A DNA stretch of 51,539 nucleotides from SCN-69-37 sp044507065 (lineage in GTDB: Bacteria; Acidobacteriota; Vicinamibacteria; Vicinamibacterales; SCN-69-37), in NCBI GenBank assembly GCA_044507065.1, contig JBIQJY010000022.1, positions 1 to 51,539 on the forward strand, written 5' to 3'. The position numbers were made by a program, and so were the translations under genes. This document shows positions 32,063 to 39,804 of this stretch, one piece after another (within the stretch, counting starts at the first letter, position 1; each line of letters starts with the position of its first letter). The notes under the pieces were generated by a model. That model did no database searches. It was given only the letters and a program-made list of their open reading frames with translations, and was not told the DNA's origin.

Positions 32063-33073
32063 GTGCTCGATGCGCGCGGCGGCTATCGTGCGAACGCGGG
32101 GACCGTCCTGCTGGTCGACGATCTGGCGGCCAACGTGGCCCTGCTCGAACGCCTGCTCGTGGCCGATGGCTACGCCGTGTTCACGGCCTCGAACGGACGC
32201 GACGGCATCGACATGGTCCGACAGGTGCGGCCGGACATCGTCCTGATGGACATCCGGATGCCTGTCCTCGACGGCTTCAGCGCGTGCCGCGCATTGAAGT
32301 CCTCGCCCGAGACGCGCCTGCTGCCCGTCGTGCTGCTGACCGGATCAGTCGAACTCGACGACCGCGTACGCGCGATCGATGCCGGCGCCGACGACTTCCT
32401 CACCAAGCCGATCGACCCGCTGGAGCTGCGGGCACGGGTGCGTTCGCTCGTGCGGCTGAAGCGGTACACCGACGAGCTGGACTCGGCCGAGGCGGTCATC
32501 CTGAGCCTGGCGCGCACGGTCGAGGCGCGCGATCCCCACACCGAGGGCCACTGCGAACGCCTCGCGCACTACGCGGTGGCGCTCGGCGAGAACCTCGACC
32601 TGTCCGAGGACGACATGGCGGCGCTTCGCCGCGGCGCCTTCCTGCACGACCTCGGCAAGATTGCCATCCCCGACGCGGTGCTCTTCAAGCCGGGCCCGCT
32701 CACCGACGCCGAAGCCGCAATCATGCGGACGCATCCGATCGTCGGCGATCGGTTGTGCGGAAACCTGCGTGCCCTGGCCCCCGTCCGCCCCATCGTGCGG
32801 CACCACCACGAACGGCTCGACGGCAGCGGCTATCCGGACGGGCTTGCGGGCGATGACGTCCCGCTGCTGGCGCAGATCGTTGCCGTCGTCGACGTCTTCG
32901 ATGCGCTGGTGACCGACAGGCCGTACCGTCGCGCCATGCCCGTCGCCGCCGCGCTCGTGGAGCTCCGGAAGGAAGCCGCGCGCGGCTGGCACGACGCGGC
33001 CCTGGTCGAGACGTTCGCCGCGGATGTCGAGGCCGGCCGGTTTCCCATCACCGTGCGCCGCTCCTCATCGTGA
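32063..33073 (+). CDS. Response regulator with HD-GYP phosphodiesterase domain
   Basis: About 336 residues. An N-terminal receiver (GTVLLVDDLAANVALLERLL; phospho-acceptor Asp63 in IVLMDIRMPVLDGF; Lys in DDFLTKPID) is joined by a helical linker to a complete HD-GYP domain with HDLGK (195-199) and HHERLDGSGYP (248-258). HD-GYP enzymes hydrolyse cyclic di-GMP or related dinucleotides; all signature residues are present, so it is probably active. No partner kinase is adjacent. The start is uncertain: in-frame TTG at 32024 and 32042 and GTG at 32063 are possible. I chose the GTG because the TTG at 32024 overlaps a -10-like TATATT and the receiver fold begins shortly after 32063. Confidence 0.88.
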   Translation: MLDARGGYRANAGTVLLVDDLAANVALLERLLVADGYAVFTASNGRDGIDMVRQVRPDIVLMDIRMPVLDGFSACRALKSSPETRLLPVVLLTGSVELDDRVRAIDAGADDFLTKPIDPLELRARVRSLVRLKRYTDELDSAEAVILSLARTVEARDPHTEGHCERLAHYAVALGENLDLSEDDMAALRRGAFLHDLGKIAIPDAVLFKPGPLTDAEAAIMRTHPIVGDRLCGNLRALAPVRPIVRHHHERLDGSGYPDGLAGDDVPLLAQIVAVVDVFDALVTDRPYRRAMPVAAALVELRKEAARGWHDAALVETFAADVEAGRFPITVRRSSS

Positions 33074-33091
33074 CGCGGTAGGCTGGTGGGA

Positions 33092-33448
33092 ATGTCTTCC
33101 ACCGCAACCTGTCCTGATTGCGACGAACCCTTGACGCTGGCGTTTCAGTCGACCAGCGGCACGGGCGCCCACAAGCGCGGCGATCACTTCAACACGATCC
33201 CCGACACCACCCACTACCTGTGCTTCCCCTGCGGACGCGCGTGGAAACAGCGGTTGTCGGGACCGTTCACGCCGGACGTTGTCGGCGAGCTCAGCTTCTT
33301 CACCTGTCGCGACCACTCCTGCGGCGCCGCGATGACCGTGACGCACGAGTCGGCAGTCGTCACCGACGTGCAGCTGACCTGCTCGCAGGGGCACCGGTAT
33401 GCGGTGGCGGACACCGTGGAAGGACTGGCGCTGAGGCTGGTGGAATGA
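33092..33448 (+). CDS. Zinc-ribbon-like hypothetical protein
   Basis: A 118-residue soluble protein. It has two Cys pairs in the first half (CPDCDE near the start and CFPCGRAW about 40 residues on), a further CRDHSCGAA, and a last Cys in LTCSQGHRYAV. The pairs suggest one or two zinc-binding ribbons. I do not recognise a named family. It starts 18 nt after the HD-GYP gene and may be co-transcribed with it. The in-frame GTG at 33086 would add two residues; the ATG at 33092 is preferred. No membrane segment or signal peptide is seen. Confidence 0.65.
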   Translation: MSSTATCPDCDEPLTLAFQSTSGTGAHKRGDHFNTIPDTTHYLCFPCGRAWKQRLSGPFTPDVVGELSFFTCRDHSCGAAMTVTHESAVVTDVQLTCSQGHRYAVADTVEGLALRLVE

Positions 33449-33525
33449 CGCGGTGCCGCGCGCGGCGCGGCCGGATGCGGTGGGCGTCGCCGTGCTGGCG
33501 CACGGGGCAGGATGGAACTTGCGGG

Positions 33526-33563
33526 AAAAGCGGAAGGCGACCCCGCCGGGCAAGGCCGCCTTC
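33526..33563 (-). terminator. Candidate terminator of the HU gene
   Basis: On the minus strand, 11 nt past the HU stop, GAAGGCG (33563-33557) pairs with CGCCTTC (33539-33533), with a 17-nt inner segment that can fold further. It is followed by CGCTTTTCCC. The short T-run supports intrinsic termination. Confidence 0.5.
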
Positions 33564-33573
33564 GCCACGACGC

Positions 33574-33921
33574 CTAGATCAGGCCGTTGAGCCCCCGCAG
33601 GGCACGCGCGCGCACCTTGCGCGACGCCGGCTTCGCCTTGATGGTGATCTCCTCGCCAGTGAACGGATTGCGTCCCTTGCGAGACTTCGTGGCCGGCTTG
33701 TTGACCGTCTTGAACTTGACCAGGCCGTTGAAGTTGAACTCTCCCACGCCCTTCTTGCCGAGGTCGGCGGCGATGATCGAGGTGAGCGTGTTGAGCACTT
33801 CCTTGACCTTGCTGCCCTTGAGCTCGGTCGCTTCGGCGAGCTGCTTCACGAGGTCGCTCTTCGAACGACGCGAGGTCGCCGGTACTACCTTGAACGCTTT
33901 CTTCTTTGCGGTCTTTGCCAT
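33574..33921 (-). CDS. HU/IHF-family DNA-binding protein with extended ends
   Basis: A 115-residue nucleoid protein. The HU core begins at about residue 20 (SKSDLVKQLAEATELKGSKV). It continues with VLNTLTSIIAADLGKKG and the beta-arm GRNPFTGEEITIKAKPASR, whose Pro is the DNA-intercalating residue. Unlike ordinary ~90-residue HU, it carries a Lys-rich N-terminal extension of about 19 residues (MAKTAKKKAFKVVPATSRR) and a slightly longer, Arg-rich C-terminus. It bends and compacts DNA. The ATG at 33921 is preceded by AGGGA at 7 nt. A probable promoter lies ~65 bp upstream in an AT-rich patch shared with the divergent YceI gene. Confidence 0.93.
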   Translation of the reverse strand: MAKTAKKKAFKVVPATSRRSKSDLVKQLAEATELKGSKVKEVLNTLTSIIAADLGKKGVGEFNFNGLVKFKTVNKPATKSRKGRNPFTGEEITIKAKPASRKVRARALRGLNGLI

Positions 33922-33985
33922 GTGAGGGTCCCTGTAATCAGGCTGATTTCGCGCGGGGGCGTCGTGCCATCCGCAATCGCGCGCT

Positions 33986-34013
33986 AGTTTACCCTGCTTT
34001 TTGTCGTTTGAAA
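33986..34013 (-). promoter_or_regulatory. Probable promoter of the HU gene
   Basis: On the minus strand TTTCAA (34013-34008) and TAAACT (33991-33986) are 16 bp apart, in the most AT-rich patch of this section. The -35 matches only three of six. The leader to the ATG at 33921 would be ~58 nt. Confidence 0.35.
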
Positions 34014-34106
34014 CGTCAGGCGTGTCGAATTTCGCCGGGTTTTCTGCGGCGGTACGGCGCCCGCACCGAGCGCGGCCATCCGTGCAAGCCGCAAGGAGAA
34101 TGTCCC

Positions 34107-34748
34107 ATGAGTCATCGTCGTCTCCGGTTCGCGTATCTGTCGGCTGGTCTGCTGGCCGCCCTCGTCGTGGCCCCGGTCGCACCAGTCATCGCGCAGAGCG
34201 ACCGGACCGTCACGCGGTTCGTGCTGGCTGCCGCGGGTAACGAAGCGCGGTATCGCGTGCGGGAACAGTTCGTCGGCGTCAACCTGCCGAACGACGCTGT
34301 CGGCGCCACGTCGGACATCACCGGGGCGCTCGTCCTCGACGAGACGGGTCAGGTGGTGCCGGAGTCGTCGAGATTCGTCGTCGACATCCGAGGCCTCAAG
34401 AGCGACTCGGCGAATCGCGATCGCGTGATCCAGGGCCGCGTCCTCGAGACCGAGAGGTTCCCCACCGTCGATGTCGCCGTCACCGCACTGCGCGGCCTGC
34501 CGTGGCCGTTGCCGCAGACGGGCGAGGTGGCCTTCGAGCTGGTGGCGGACATGACCGTTCACGGCGAGACCCGGCCCTGGACCTGGCAGGTGGCCGCCAC
34601 GCCGAAGGATGGAGGCCTGGCCGGCACGGCCACCACGTCATTCGCGTTCGGCGAGTTCGGGATGCCCGTTCCGACGAGCTTCCGCATCCTCAGCGTCGAG
34701 GACAACGTGCGGCTGGAGTACGATTTTCATCTCGTCCCCGCGCCGTAG
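34107..34748 (+). CDS. YceI family periplasmic lipid-binding-like protein
   Basis: A 213-residue exported protein. The signal peptide covers about 1-29 (LSAGLLAALVVAPVAPVIAQ). The mature part is the YceI lipocalin-like barrel: RYRVREQFVGVNLPNDAVG in place of the usual S-x-V-x-F start, then GALVLDETGQVVPESSRFVV, DSANRDRVIQGRVLETERFP (family hallmark region) and MTVHGETRPWTWQV, ending with FGMPVPTSFRILSVEDNVRL. YceI-fold proteins bind long isoprenoid chains such as polyprenyl or quinone tails. AAGGAG lies 8 nt before the ATG at 34107. It is divergent from the HU gene. Confidence 0.9.
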   Translation: MSHRRLRFAYLSAGLLAALVVAPVAPVIAQSDRTVTRFVLAAAGNEARYRVREQFVGVNLPNDAVGATSDITGALVLDETGQVVPESSRFVVDIRGLKSDSANRDRVIQGRVLETERFPTVDVAVTALRGLPWPLPQTGEVAFELVADMTVHGETRPWTWQVAATPKDGGLAGTATTSFAFGEFGMPVPTSFRILSVEDNVRLEYDFHLVPAP

Positions 34749-34800
34749 GGCGCGATTCCGTGGCCGGCGCGTCGCGCGCGCGTGTGTTACCTTCGAATAC

Positions 34801-35724
34801 ATGGCCCGCTCGCCGTTCACCATCGGGATCATCCAGGATCACGCCACGTCGGACCGTTCTGCCAACCTGGCCCGCGCCGAAGCGCTCACGCGCGAGGCGG
34901 CCCGCCAGGGCGCGCAGATCGTCTGCCTGAAGGAGCTGTTCGACGGACCGTACTTCTGCAAGTCGCAGCAGCACGACCGTTTCGATCTCGCCGAACCCAT
35001 CCCCGGGCCGACCGTCGAGCGCCTGCAGCGCCTGGCCGCCGAGCTGGCCGTCGTGCTGATCGTCCCGATCTTCGAACGCGAGGCCGCCGGCATCTACCGC
35101 AATTCGGCAGCGGTCATCGATGCCGATGGCACGCTGCTCGGCGCGTATCGGAAGATGCACATTCCGGACGACCCGCTCTTCAACGAGAAGTTCTACTTCA
35201 CGCCAGGCGACGGCCCGGTGGCCGGCCGTGACGAGGGTGGGGCCGACGCGCCGGGATTCAAGGTGTGGCGGACGCGCTACGCGACAATCGGCGTCCTGAT
35301 CTGCTGGGACCAGTGGTATCCGGAAGCCGCCCGCATCACGAGCCTCATGGGTGCCGAAGTCCTCTTCTATCCGACAGCCATCGGCTGGCACCCGTCCGAG
35401 AAGGCCGAATGGGGCCAGGCCCAGGTCGAGGCGTGGCAGACGATGCAGCGCGCGCATGCCATTGCCAACGGCGTCTACGTGGCGGCTCCCAACCGGATCG
35501 GTCACGAGGAAGAGGCCGGGACCGACGGCATCACCTTCTTCGGCCACTCCTTCATCGCCGACCCGTTCGGACGCGTCATCGCGTCGGCCGGCGAAGAGGA
35601 GGCCGTGCTCGTGGCGACGTGTGACCCGGCGCTGATTGAATCGACACGCCGCAACTGGCCGTTCCTGCGCGATCGCCGGATTGATGCCTACGGGCCGATC
35701 CTTCGGCGCCACCTCGGCGCATGA
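34801..35724 (+). CDS. aguB: N-carbamoylputrescine amidase (carbon-nitrogen hydrolase)
   Basis: A 307-residue nitrilase-superfamily enzyme. The catalytic triad is Glu45 (CLKELFDGPYF), Lys118 (YRKMHIPDDP) and Cys168 (VLICWDQWYPEAAR). IPDDPLFNEKFYFTPGD and YPTAIGWHPSEK are typical for AguB, which converts N-carbamoylputrescine to putrescine, CO2 and ammonia. Its last 4 nt overlap the agmatine deiminase gene, the enzyme that makes its substrate, which fixes the assignment. Cytoplasmic, no signal peptide. The ATG at 34801 starts right at the fold (MARSPFTIGIIQDH). The length fits the family. Confidence 0.95.
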   Translation: MARSPFTIGIIQDHATSDRSANLARAEALTREAARQGAQIVCLKELFDGPYFCKSQQHDRFDLAEPIPGPTVERLQRLAAELAVVLIVPIFEREAAGIYRNSAAVIDADGTLLGAYRKMHIPDDPLFNEKFYFTPGDGPVAGRDEGGADAPGFKVWRTRYATIGVLICWDQWYPEAARITSLMGAEVLFYPTAIGWHPSEKAEWGQAQVEAWQTMQRAHAIANGVYVAAPNRIGHEEEAGTDGITFFGHSFIADPFGRVIASAGEEEAVLVATCDPALIESTRRNWPFLRDRRIDAYGPILRRHLGA

Positions 35725-36800
35725 AGAGCCTGGCCACTCCCCTGCGGATGCCGGCCGAGTGGGAACGGCATCGGGCCACCTGGATCAGCTGGCCCCATCA
35801 CGAGCCGGACTGGCCCGGCAAGCTCGGCGCGATTCCGTGGGTCTACGCCGAAATCACCCGGCTCATCGCCTCCGGTGAACCCGTCGAGATCCTCTGCCAC
35901 TCCGAGGCCGTCCGCGACTCGGCCCGCGAGGCGCTGGCCGCCCATCGCGTGCCTGACAGCCGCGTGCGCCTGCACGTCGTCCCCACCGATCGCGTGTGGC
36001 TGCGCGACAGCGCACCCACCGGCGTGCACGACGCGAATGGTGAGGTCGTGCTCGTCAACTGGGCGTTCGACGGCTGGGCGAAGTACGACAACTGGCGGCA
36101 GGATCTCGGCGTGGGTCCGGCGATCGAGGCCATTACCGGCCTGCCGCGCGTCGAGCCGCACAGGCCCGGAACCGACCAGCGCCTGGTGCTCGAGGGCGGC
36201 GGCATCGAGACCAACGGCGACGGCCTGATGCTCGTGACCGAGGAGTGGCTGCTGACCGACATCCAGGTGCGCAATCCCGGCCTGGGTCGGAAGGACTACG
36301 AGCGGCTGTTCGCGGAATGGCTCGGCACGCGGCGCACCATCTGGCTCGGCGAGGGCTGTGTGGGAGACGACACACACGGGCACATCGACGACGTCGCGCG
36401 ATTCGTGGCGCCCGACACGGTGGTGCTGGCCGTCGAGGACGACCCGGCCGACGAGAACCACGCGCGATCGATCGACAACCTGCGGCGCCTCGAGGCCGCG
36501 TCGGGCGACCGCGCCGTCGGCCCCCTGCGCATCGTGCAGCTGCCTTTCCCCGCGCCGGTCTACTGGAACGAGGATCGCCTGCCGGCCAGCTACGCGAACT
36601 TCTACATCGCCAACGGCGTGGTGATCGTCCCCACGTTCAACGATCCCAACGACCGCCGCGCGCTCGAGGTGCTGGCCGGGCTGTTCCCCGACCGTACGGT
36701 TGTCGGTGTCCACGCCGTCGACCTGGTGCTCGGCCTCGGCACGCTGCACTGCCTCACGCAGCAGGAACCGGCACCTGTCACTCCCGATAGGGGTCGATAG
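35721..36800 (+). CDS. aguA: Agmatine deiminase
   Basis: A 359-residue enzyme of the guanidine-modifying fold, hydrolysing agmatine to N-carbamoylputrescine and ammonia. The nucleophile is Cys344 in LGTLHCLTQQEPAP. The His/Asp pair is in GDDTHGHIDDVARF, and WLRDSAPTGV and LEGGGIETNGDG are further family signatures. MPAEWERHRATWISWPH is the standard N-terminal block. With aguB directly upstream (ATGA overlap), the pair converts agmatine to putrescine; the arginine decarboxylase is not in the window. Its 3' end overlaps the convergent GH43 gene by 23 bp. Confidence 0.95.
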   Translation: MKSLATPLRMPAEWERHRATWISWPHHEPDWPGKLGAIPWVYAEITRLIASGEPVEILCHSEAVRDSAREALAAHRVPDSRVRLHVVPTDRVWLRDSAPTGVHDANGEVVLVNWAFDGWAKYDNWRQDLGVGPAIEAITGLPRVEPHRPGTDQRLVLEGGGIETNGDGLMLVTEEWLLTDIQVRNPGLGRKDYERLFAEWLGTRRTIWLGEGCVGDDTHGHIDDVARFVAPDTVVLAVEDDPADENHARSIDNLRRLEAASGDRAVGPLRIVQLPFPAPVYWNEDRLPASYANFYIANGVVIVPTFNDPNDRRALEVLAGLFPDRTVVGVHAVDLVLGLGTLHCLTQQEPAPVTPDRGR

Positions 36801-37869
36801 TCTCGATCGAACCGTCGGGTCCGTGGGTGAGCTCGGTGACCTTGATGTTGCGCAGGTGCGTTTGCCCATCGGACAACTGGCTGTCGTGGTAGAAGAGGTA
36901 CCACTGCCCGCCAACCTGGACGATCGAGTGATGGTTCGTCCACCCCAGCACTGGCTCGAGCACGCGGCCGCGATAGGTGAACGGCCCGTACGGCGACGTG
37001 CCGGTGGCATAGACGATGTAGTGCGTGTCGCCCGTCGAGTACGACAGGTAGTACGTGCCATCGTGCTTGTGCAGCCACGCGGCTTCGAAGAACCGACGGT
37101 CGTTGTCACCAGCCGTGAGGGGCGTGCCGTTCTCGTCGAGAATCACCACATCCCGGGGCGGCTCGGCGAATCCCAGCATGTTGTCGGCAAGCCGCGCGAT
37201 CTTCGGTGACAGCGCGGGCGCATCGTCGGCCGGATATACGTCCTCGGACGTGTAGGCGCCACTTGCCCAGCGCTGCAGCTGGCCGCCCCAGATGCCGCCA
37301 AAATACATGTACTGCTGGCCGTCGTCATCGCGGAACACGGCCGGATCGATGCTGTAGCTGCCGTCGATCGGTGTCGGCTGCGCCGTGAACGGGCCGGCCG
37401 GATTGTCGGCAACGGCGACGCCGATGCGAAAGACGTCCTCTTTGTCCTTCGCGGGGAAATACAGGTAGTAGCGGCCATCCTTCTCGGCCGCGTCGGGCGC
37501 CCACATCTGGCGGCCCGCCCACGCGACGTCCGCGATGTCGAGCACGACGCCGTGGTCGGTCACCTCCCCGCCAATCGCCGGCAGCGAGAAGACGTGATAG
37601 TCGCGCATGGCGAAGTGGCTGCCGAGATCGTCGGCCGGAACGCCGGCGTCGATGTCGTGGGACGGGTAGATGAACACGCGCCCGTCGAAGACGTGCGCGG
37701 AAGGGTCGGCGGTGAAGATGCCCGACACGAGGGGCTCGTTCAGGAAACGCGAGGCACCAGCGGCGCCGGCGGGTTCGGCTTCCGGCGGTGGGGCGTCTCG
37801 AGCGCAGGCGGCGATCCCGGACACCATCAGGACAAGGGCAAGAACAACGGCCGGCACGGATCGACTCAT
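36778..37869 (-). CDS. Glycoside hydrolase family 43 lipoprotein
   Basis: A 363-residue exported five-bladed beta-propeller hydrolase. The lipobox is GIAAC (Cys22). The catalytic set of GH43 is visible: the base Asp55 in SGIFTADPSAHVFDG, the pKa-tuning Asp in YSIDPAVFRDDDGQQ, and the acid Glu in RFFEAAWLHKHDGTYY. GWTNHHSIVQVGGQWYLFYH is the usual later blade. Family members are beta-xylosidases, alpha-L-arabinofuranosidases or arabinanases; the exact sugar cannot be told. GAGGGT is ~7 nt before the ATG at 37869. It is divergent from the BACON lipoprotein gene and may act on plant cell-wall polymers at the outer membrane surface. Confidence 0.9.
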   Translation of the reverse strand: MSRSVPAVVLALVLMVSGIAACARDAPPPEAEPAGAAGASRFLNEPLVSGIFTADPSAHVFDGRVFIYPSHDIDAGVPADDLGSHFAMRDYHVFSLPAIGGEVTDHGVVLDIADVAWAGRQMWAPDAAEKDGRYYLYFPAKDKEDVFRIGVAVADNPAGPFTAQPTPIDGSYSIDPAVFRDDDGQQYMYFGGIWGGQLQRWASGAYTSEDVYPADDAPALSPKIARLADNMLGFAEPPRDVVILDENGTPLTAGDNDRRFFEAAWLHKHDGTYYLSYSTGDTHYIVYATGTSPYGPFTYRGRVLEPVLGWTNHHSIVQVGGQWYLFYHDSQLSDGQTHLRNIKVTELTHGPDGSIETIDPYRE

Positions 37870-38105
37870 CAGCAGACCCTCGGTTGCGTGCGGAAAGAAC
37901 AACTGGACTGGCGTGGCGGTGCCGGGGCAGTGTAGTGAACGACGGTCCGGCGGATCAAGAGCGGGGCGGGAATATTCCGCACACGAGTGGGAGAGAGTCC
38001 GCAGGACGCCGGCGCACCGCGGGGGCTCCGGCCTGTGTCGGGCCCGCGCCGGGTCGTGGTGCAGAGTGGTCGGGTTCTTGCTGACGGACAGCGGGGACTC
38101 ATCGT

Positions 38106-39311
38106 ATGCCTCGACACAGCCGCCTTCTGTCCGCTGCCCTGCCCATTGTCGTCGCGCTGCTCGCCGCCGCCTGCAACGGCAAGTCTCCGACACCGCCGAC
38201 AACCGTGTGCTCGATCTCGATCGCGCCGCCGACCAACACCGTCGGGGGCGCTGAAACCACCGGCACAATCGCGGTGACGACGTCAGCGGCCGGCTGCGAA
38301 TGGGCGGCCGTGGCCAGCGCACCATGGGTCACCATCACGGCGGGCGCCACCGGAACCGGCGCCGGGACGGTGCAGTACCGCGTGGCGGAAAACCCGTCGC
38401 CCGACGTCCGCACGGCCGCCATCGGCATCGAGGACCAGCTGCACACGATCGTGCAGCAGGGCCTGTCGGCCCCGCCGCCCGAGTGCACCTACACGCTCGA
38501 CCCACCCGCCGCGAGCGCGCCGCCCGACGGGCACACGGCGACGTTCAGCGTGCAGACCGCTGACCGATGCGCGTGGAGTGCGCAGCCGGCGGCGCCATGG
38601 CTGTCAATCGTCTCCGGCGCCGAGGGCCAGGGGGCCGGCGTGGTCACCTATCGGGTGGGCGAGCACGACGGCGGCGATGGCCGCACGGGCAGCATTGTCG
38701 TGGCCGACCAGACGTTCGTGGTGACGCAGGCGGGCGAGGTGCTGCCCGCGTGCATCTATACCGTGTCGGTCGTGCACTTCGCGCCGTGCATGCCCGCTGG
38801 CATCGTCGAAACCCGACTCGATACGCTGGCGCATTGCCCGTGGACGGTCGAATCGACGGTGCCGTGGCTGGCGGTCACCACGCCGTCCTCGGGCACCGGA
38901 TCCGTGACGGTCTCGGCGCAGCACACGGCCAACTACGATGCCCCGCGCAGCGGCATCCTCATGCTGCGCTGGCCCACGGCGACAGCAGGCCAGAACGTCC
39001 TGGTCGAACAGGCCGGCTGCACGTATGCGACCAGCGTGGACACGATCGCGGTTCCGGCCACCGGCGGCACGGCCTCGTTCGACGTGCTGCAGCAGAGCAT
39101 TCCCGTGTCGTGCGGCGGGCCGCTCCAGGATCGGTGCCAGTGGAGGGCCACCACCACGGCCCCGTGGATCACGATCACGACCACGGGCGATCGCGTCGGC
39201 GACAACCCCGTGGCATTCACCGTCGCGGCCAACACGTCGACCGAGCCGCGGTCGGCCACGATTGTCGTGCGCGATCGCGTCGTCACGGTGACGCAGGCCG
39301 GCGTCCCGTAG
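38106..39311 (+). CDS. Lipoprotein with four BACON-type domains
   Basis: A 401-residue exported protein. The lipobox is ALLAAAC (Cys23), followed by GKSPTPPTT. The rest is four successive ~85-95-residue beta-sandwich repeats. Each contains a W-x-A/V core before a PW motif (ASAPWVTITAG, PAAPWLSIVSG, STVPWLAVTTP, TTAPWITITTT) and most end in V-x-x-G/A-x-G linkers such as VTQAG. This is the BACON (Bacteroidetes-associated carbohydrate-binding often N-terminal) pattern. Each repeat also has Cys residues (for example GCEW, RCAW, HCPW, RCQW) that may form intradomain disulfides with a Cys at the repeat start. No catalytic domain is present; adhesion or carbohydrate/mucin binding is a guess from the family. 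Confidence 0.85.
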   Translation: MPRHSRLLSAALPIVVALLAAACNGKSPTPPTTVCSISIAPPTNTVGGAETTGTIAVTTSAAGCEWAAVASAPWVTITAGATGTGAGTVQYRVAENPSPDVRTAAIGIEDQLHTIVQQGLSAPPPECTYTLDPPAASAPPDGHTATFSVQTADRCAWSAQPAAPWLSIVSGAEGQGAGVVTYRVGEHDGGDGRTGSIVVADQTFVVTQAGEVLPACIYTVSVVHFAPCMPAGIVETRLDTLAHCPWTVESTVPWLAVTTPSSGTGSVTVSAQHTANYDAPRSGILMLRWPTATAGQNVLVEQAGCTYATSVDTIAVPATGGTASFDVLQQSIPVSCGGPLQDRCQWRATTTAPWITITTTGDRVGDNPVAFTVAANTSTEPRSATIVVRDRVVTVTQAGVP

Positions 39312-39326
39312 GTTCGGGCATCGGCC

Positions 39327-39797
39327 TCAGTCGGCCAGCCAGGCGTGGTCGCCCGCGACGTGCACGTGTCTGCGGCGGCCGTCGCGATCGATCGCGGTGA
39401 CGCGCCAGACCAGCCGATCCGGCGACCCATCGCTCGTGAGCACCGGATCGGTCAGCCGGGCGTCGGCGTCGACCGCCAGGCGCGCGCGCGCCCGTATCGT
39501 CCGCGGATCGGTCCAGGAGGCCACCGACGGACAGTTCTCGACATCGCGCGGGCGCTGATGGAACGCGGCATACCGATGAAACGTTCCGTCGTCGCCCAGG
39601 TGCGCGAAGCCCAGGAGGCGATCCTCGAATGCCAGCGGCACCATCCAGCCGGCCGCCGTGCCGGCGGCGTCCGTGATGCGCAGCGGTGGCAGCCAGCGGC
39701 CATGGGCCCGCGCGAAGGCATCGTCGGCCAGGCCCGAGGCCAGCGCATCCTCGGCGATGCGGCTGGCCTCGGCGGCCGTCACTGGATCGTGGCGCAT
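39327..39797 (-). CDS. Hypothetical protein, partner of the C39-like gene
   Basis: A 156-residue soluble protein I do not recognise. It begins MRHDPVTAAEASRIAEDALA, has a central AGWMVPLAFEDRLLGFAHLG beta-rich part and ends RRRHVHVAGDHAWLAD. There is no signal peptide or membrane helix. Its start is 7 nt after the stop of the C39-like peptidase gene on the same strand, so the two are almost certainly co-transcribed and may interact. The composition matches neighbouring real genes. Confidence 0.6.
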   Translation of the reverse strand: MRHDPVTAAEASRIAEDALASGLADDAFARAHGRWLPPLRITDAAGTAAGWMVPLAFEDRLLGFAHLGDDGTFHRYAAFHQRPRDVENCPSVASWTDPRTIRARARLAVDADARLTDPVLTSDGSPDRLVWRVTAIDRDGRRRHVHVAGDHAWLAD

Positions 39798-39804
39798 GCG
39801 GGCG

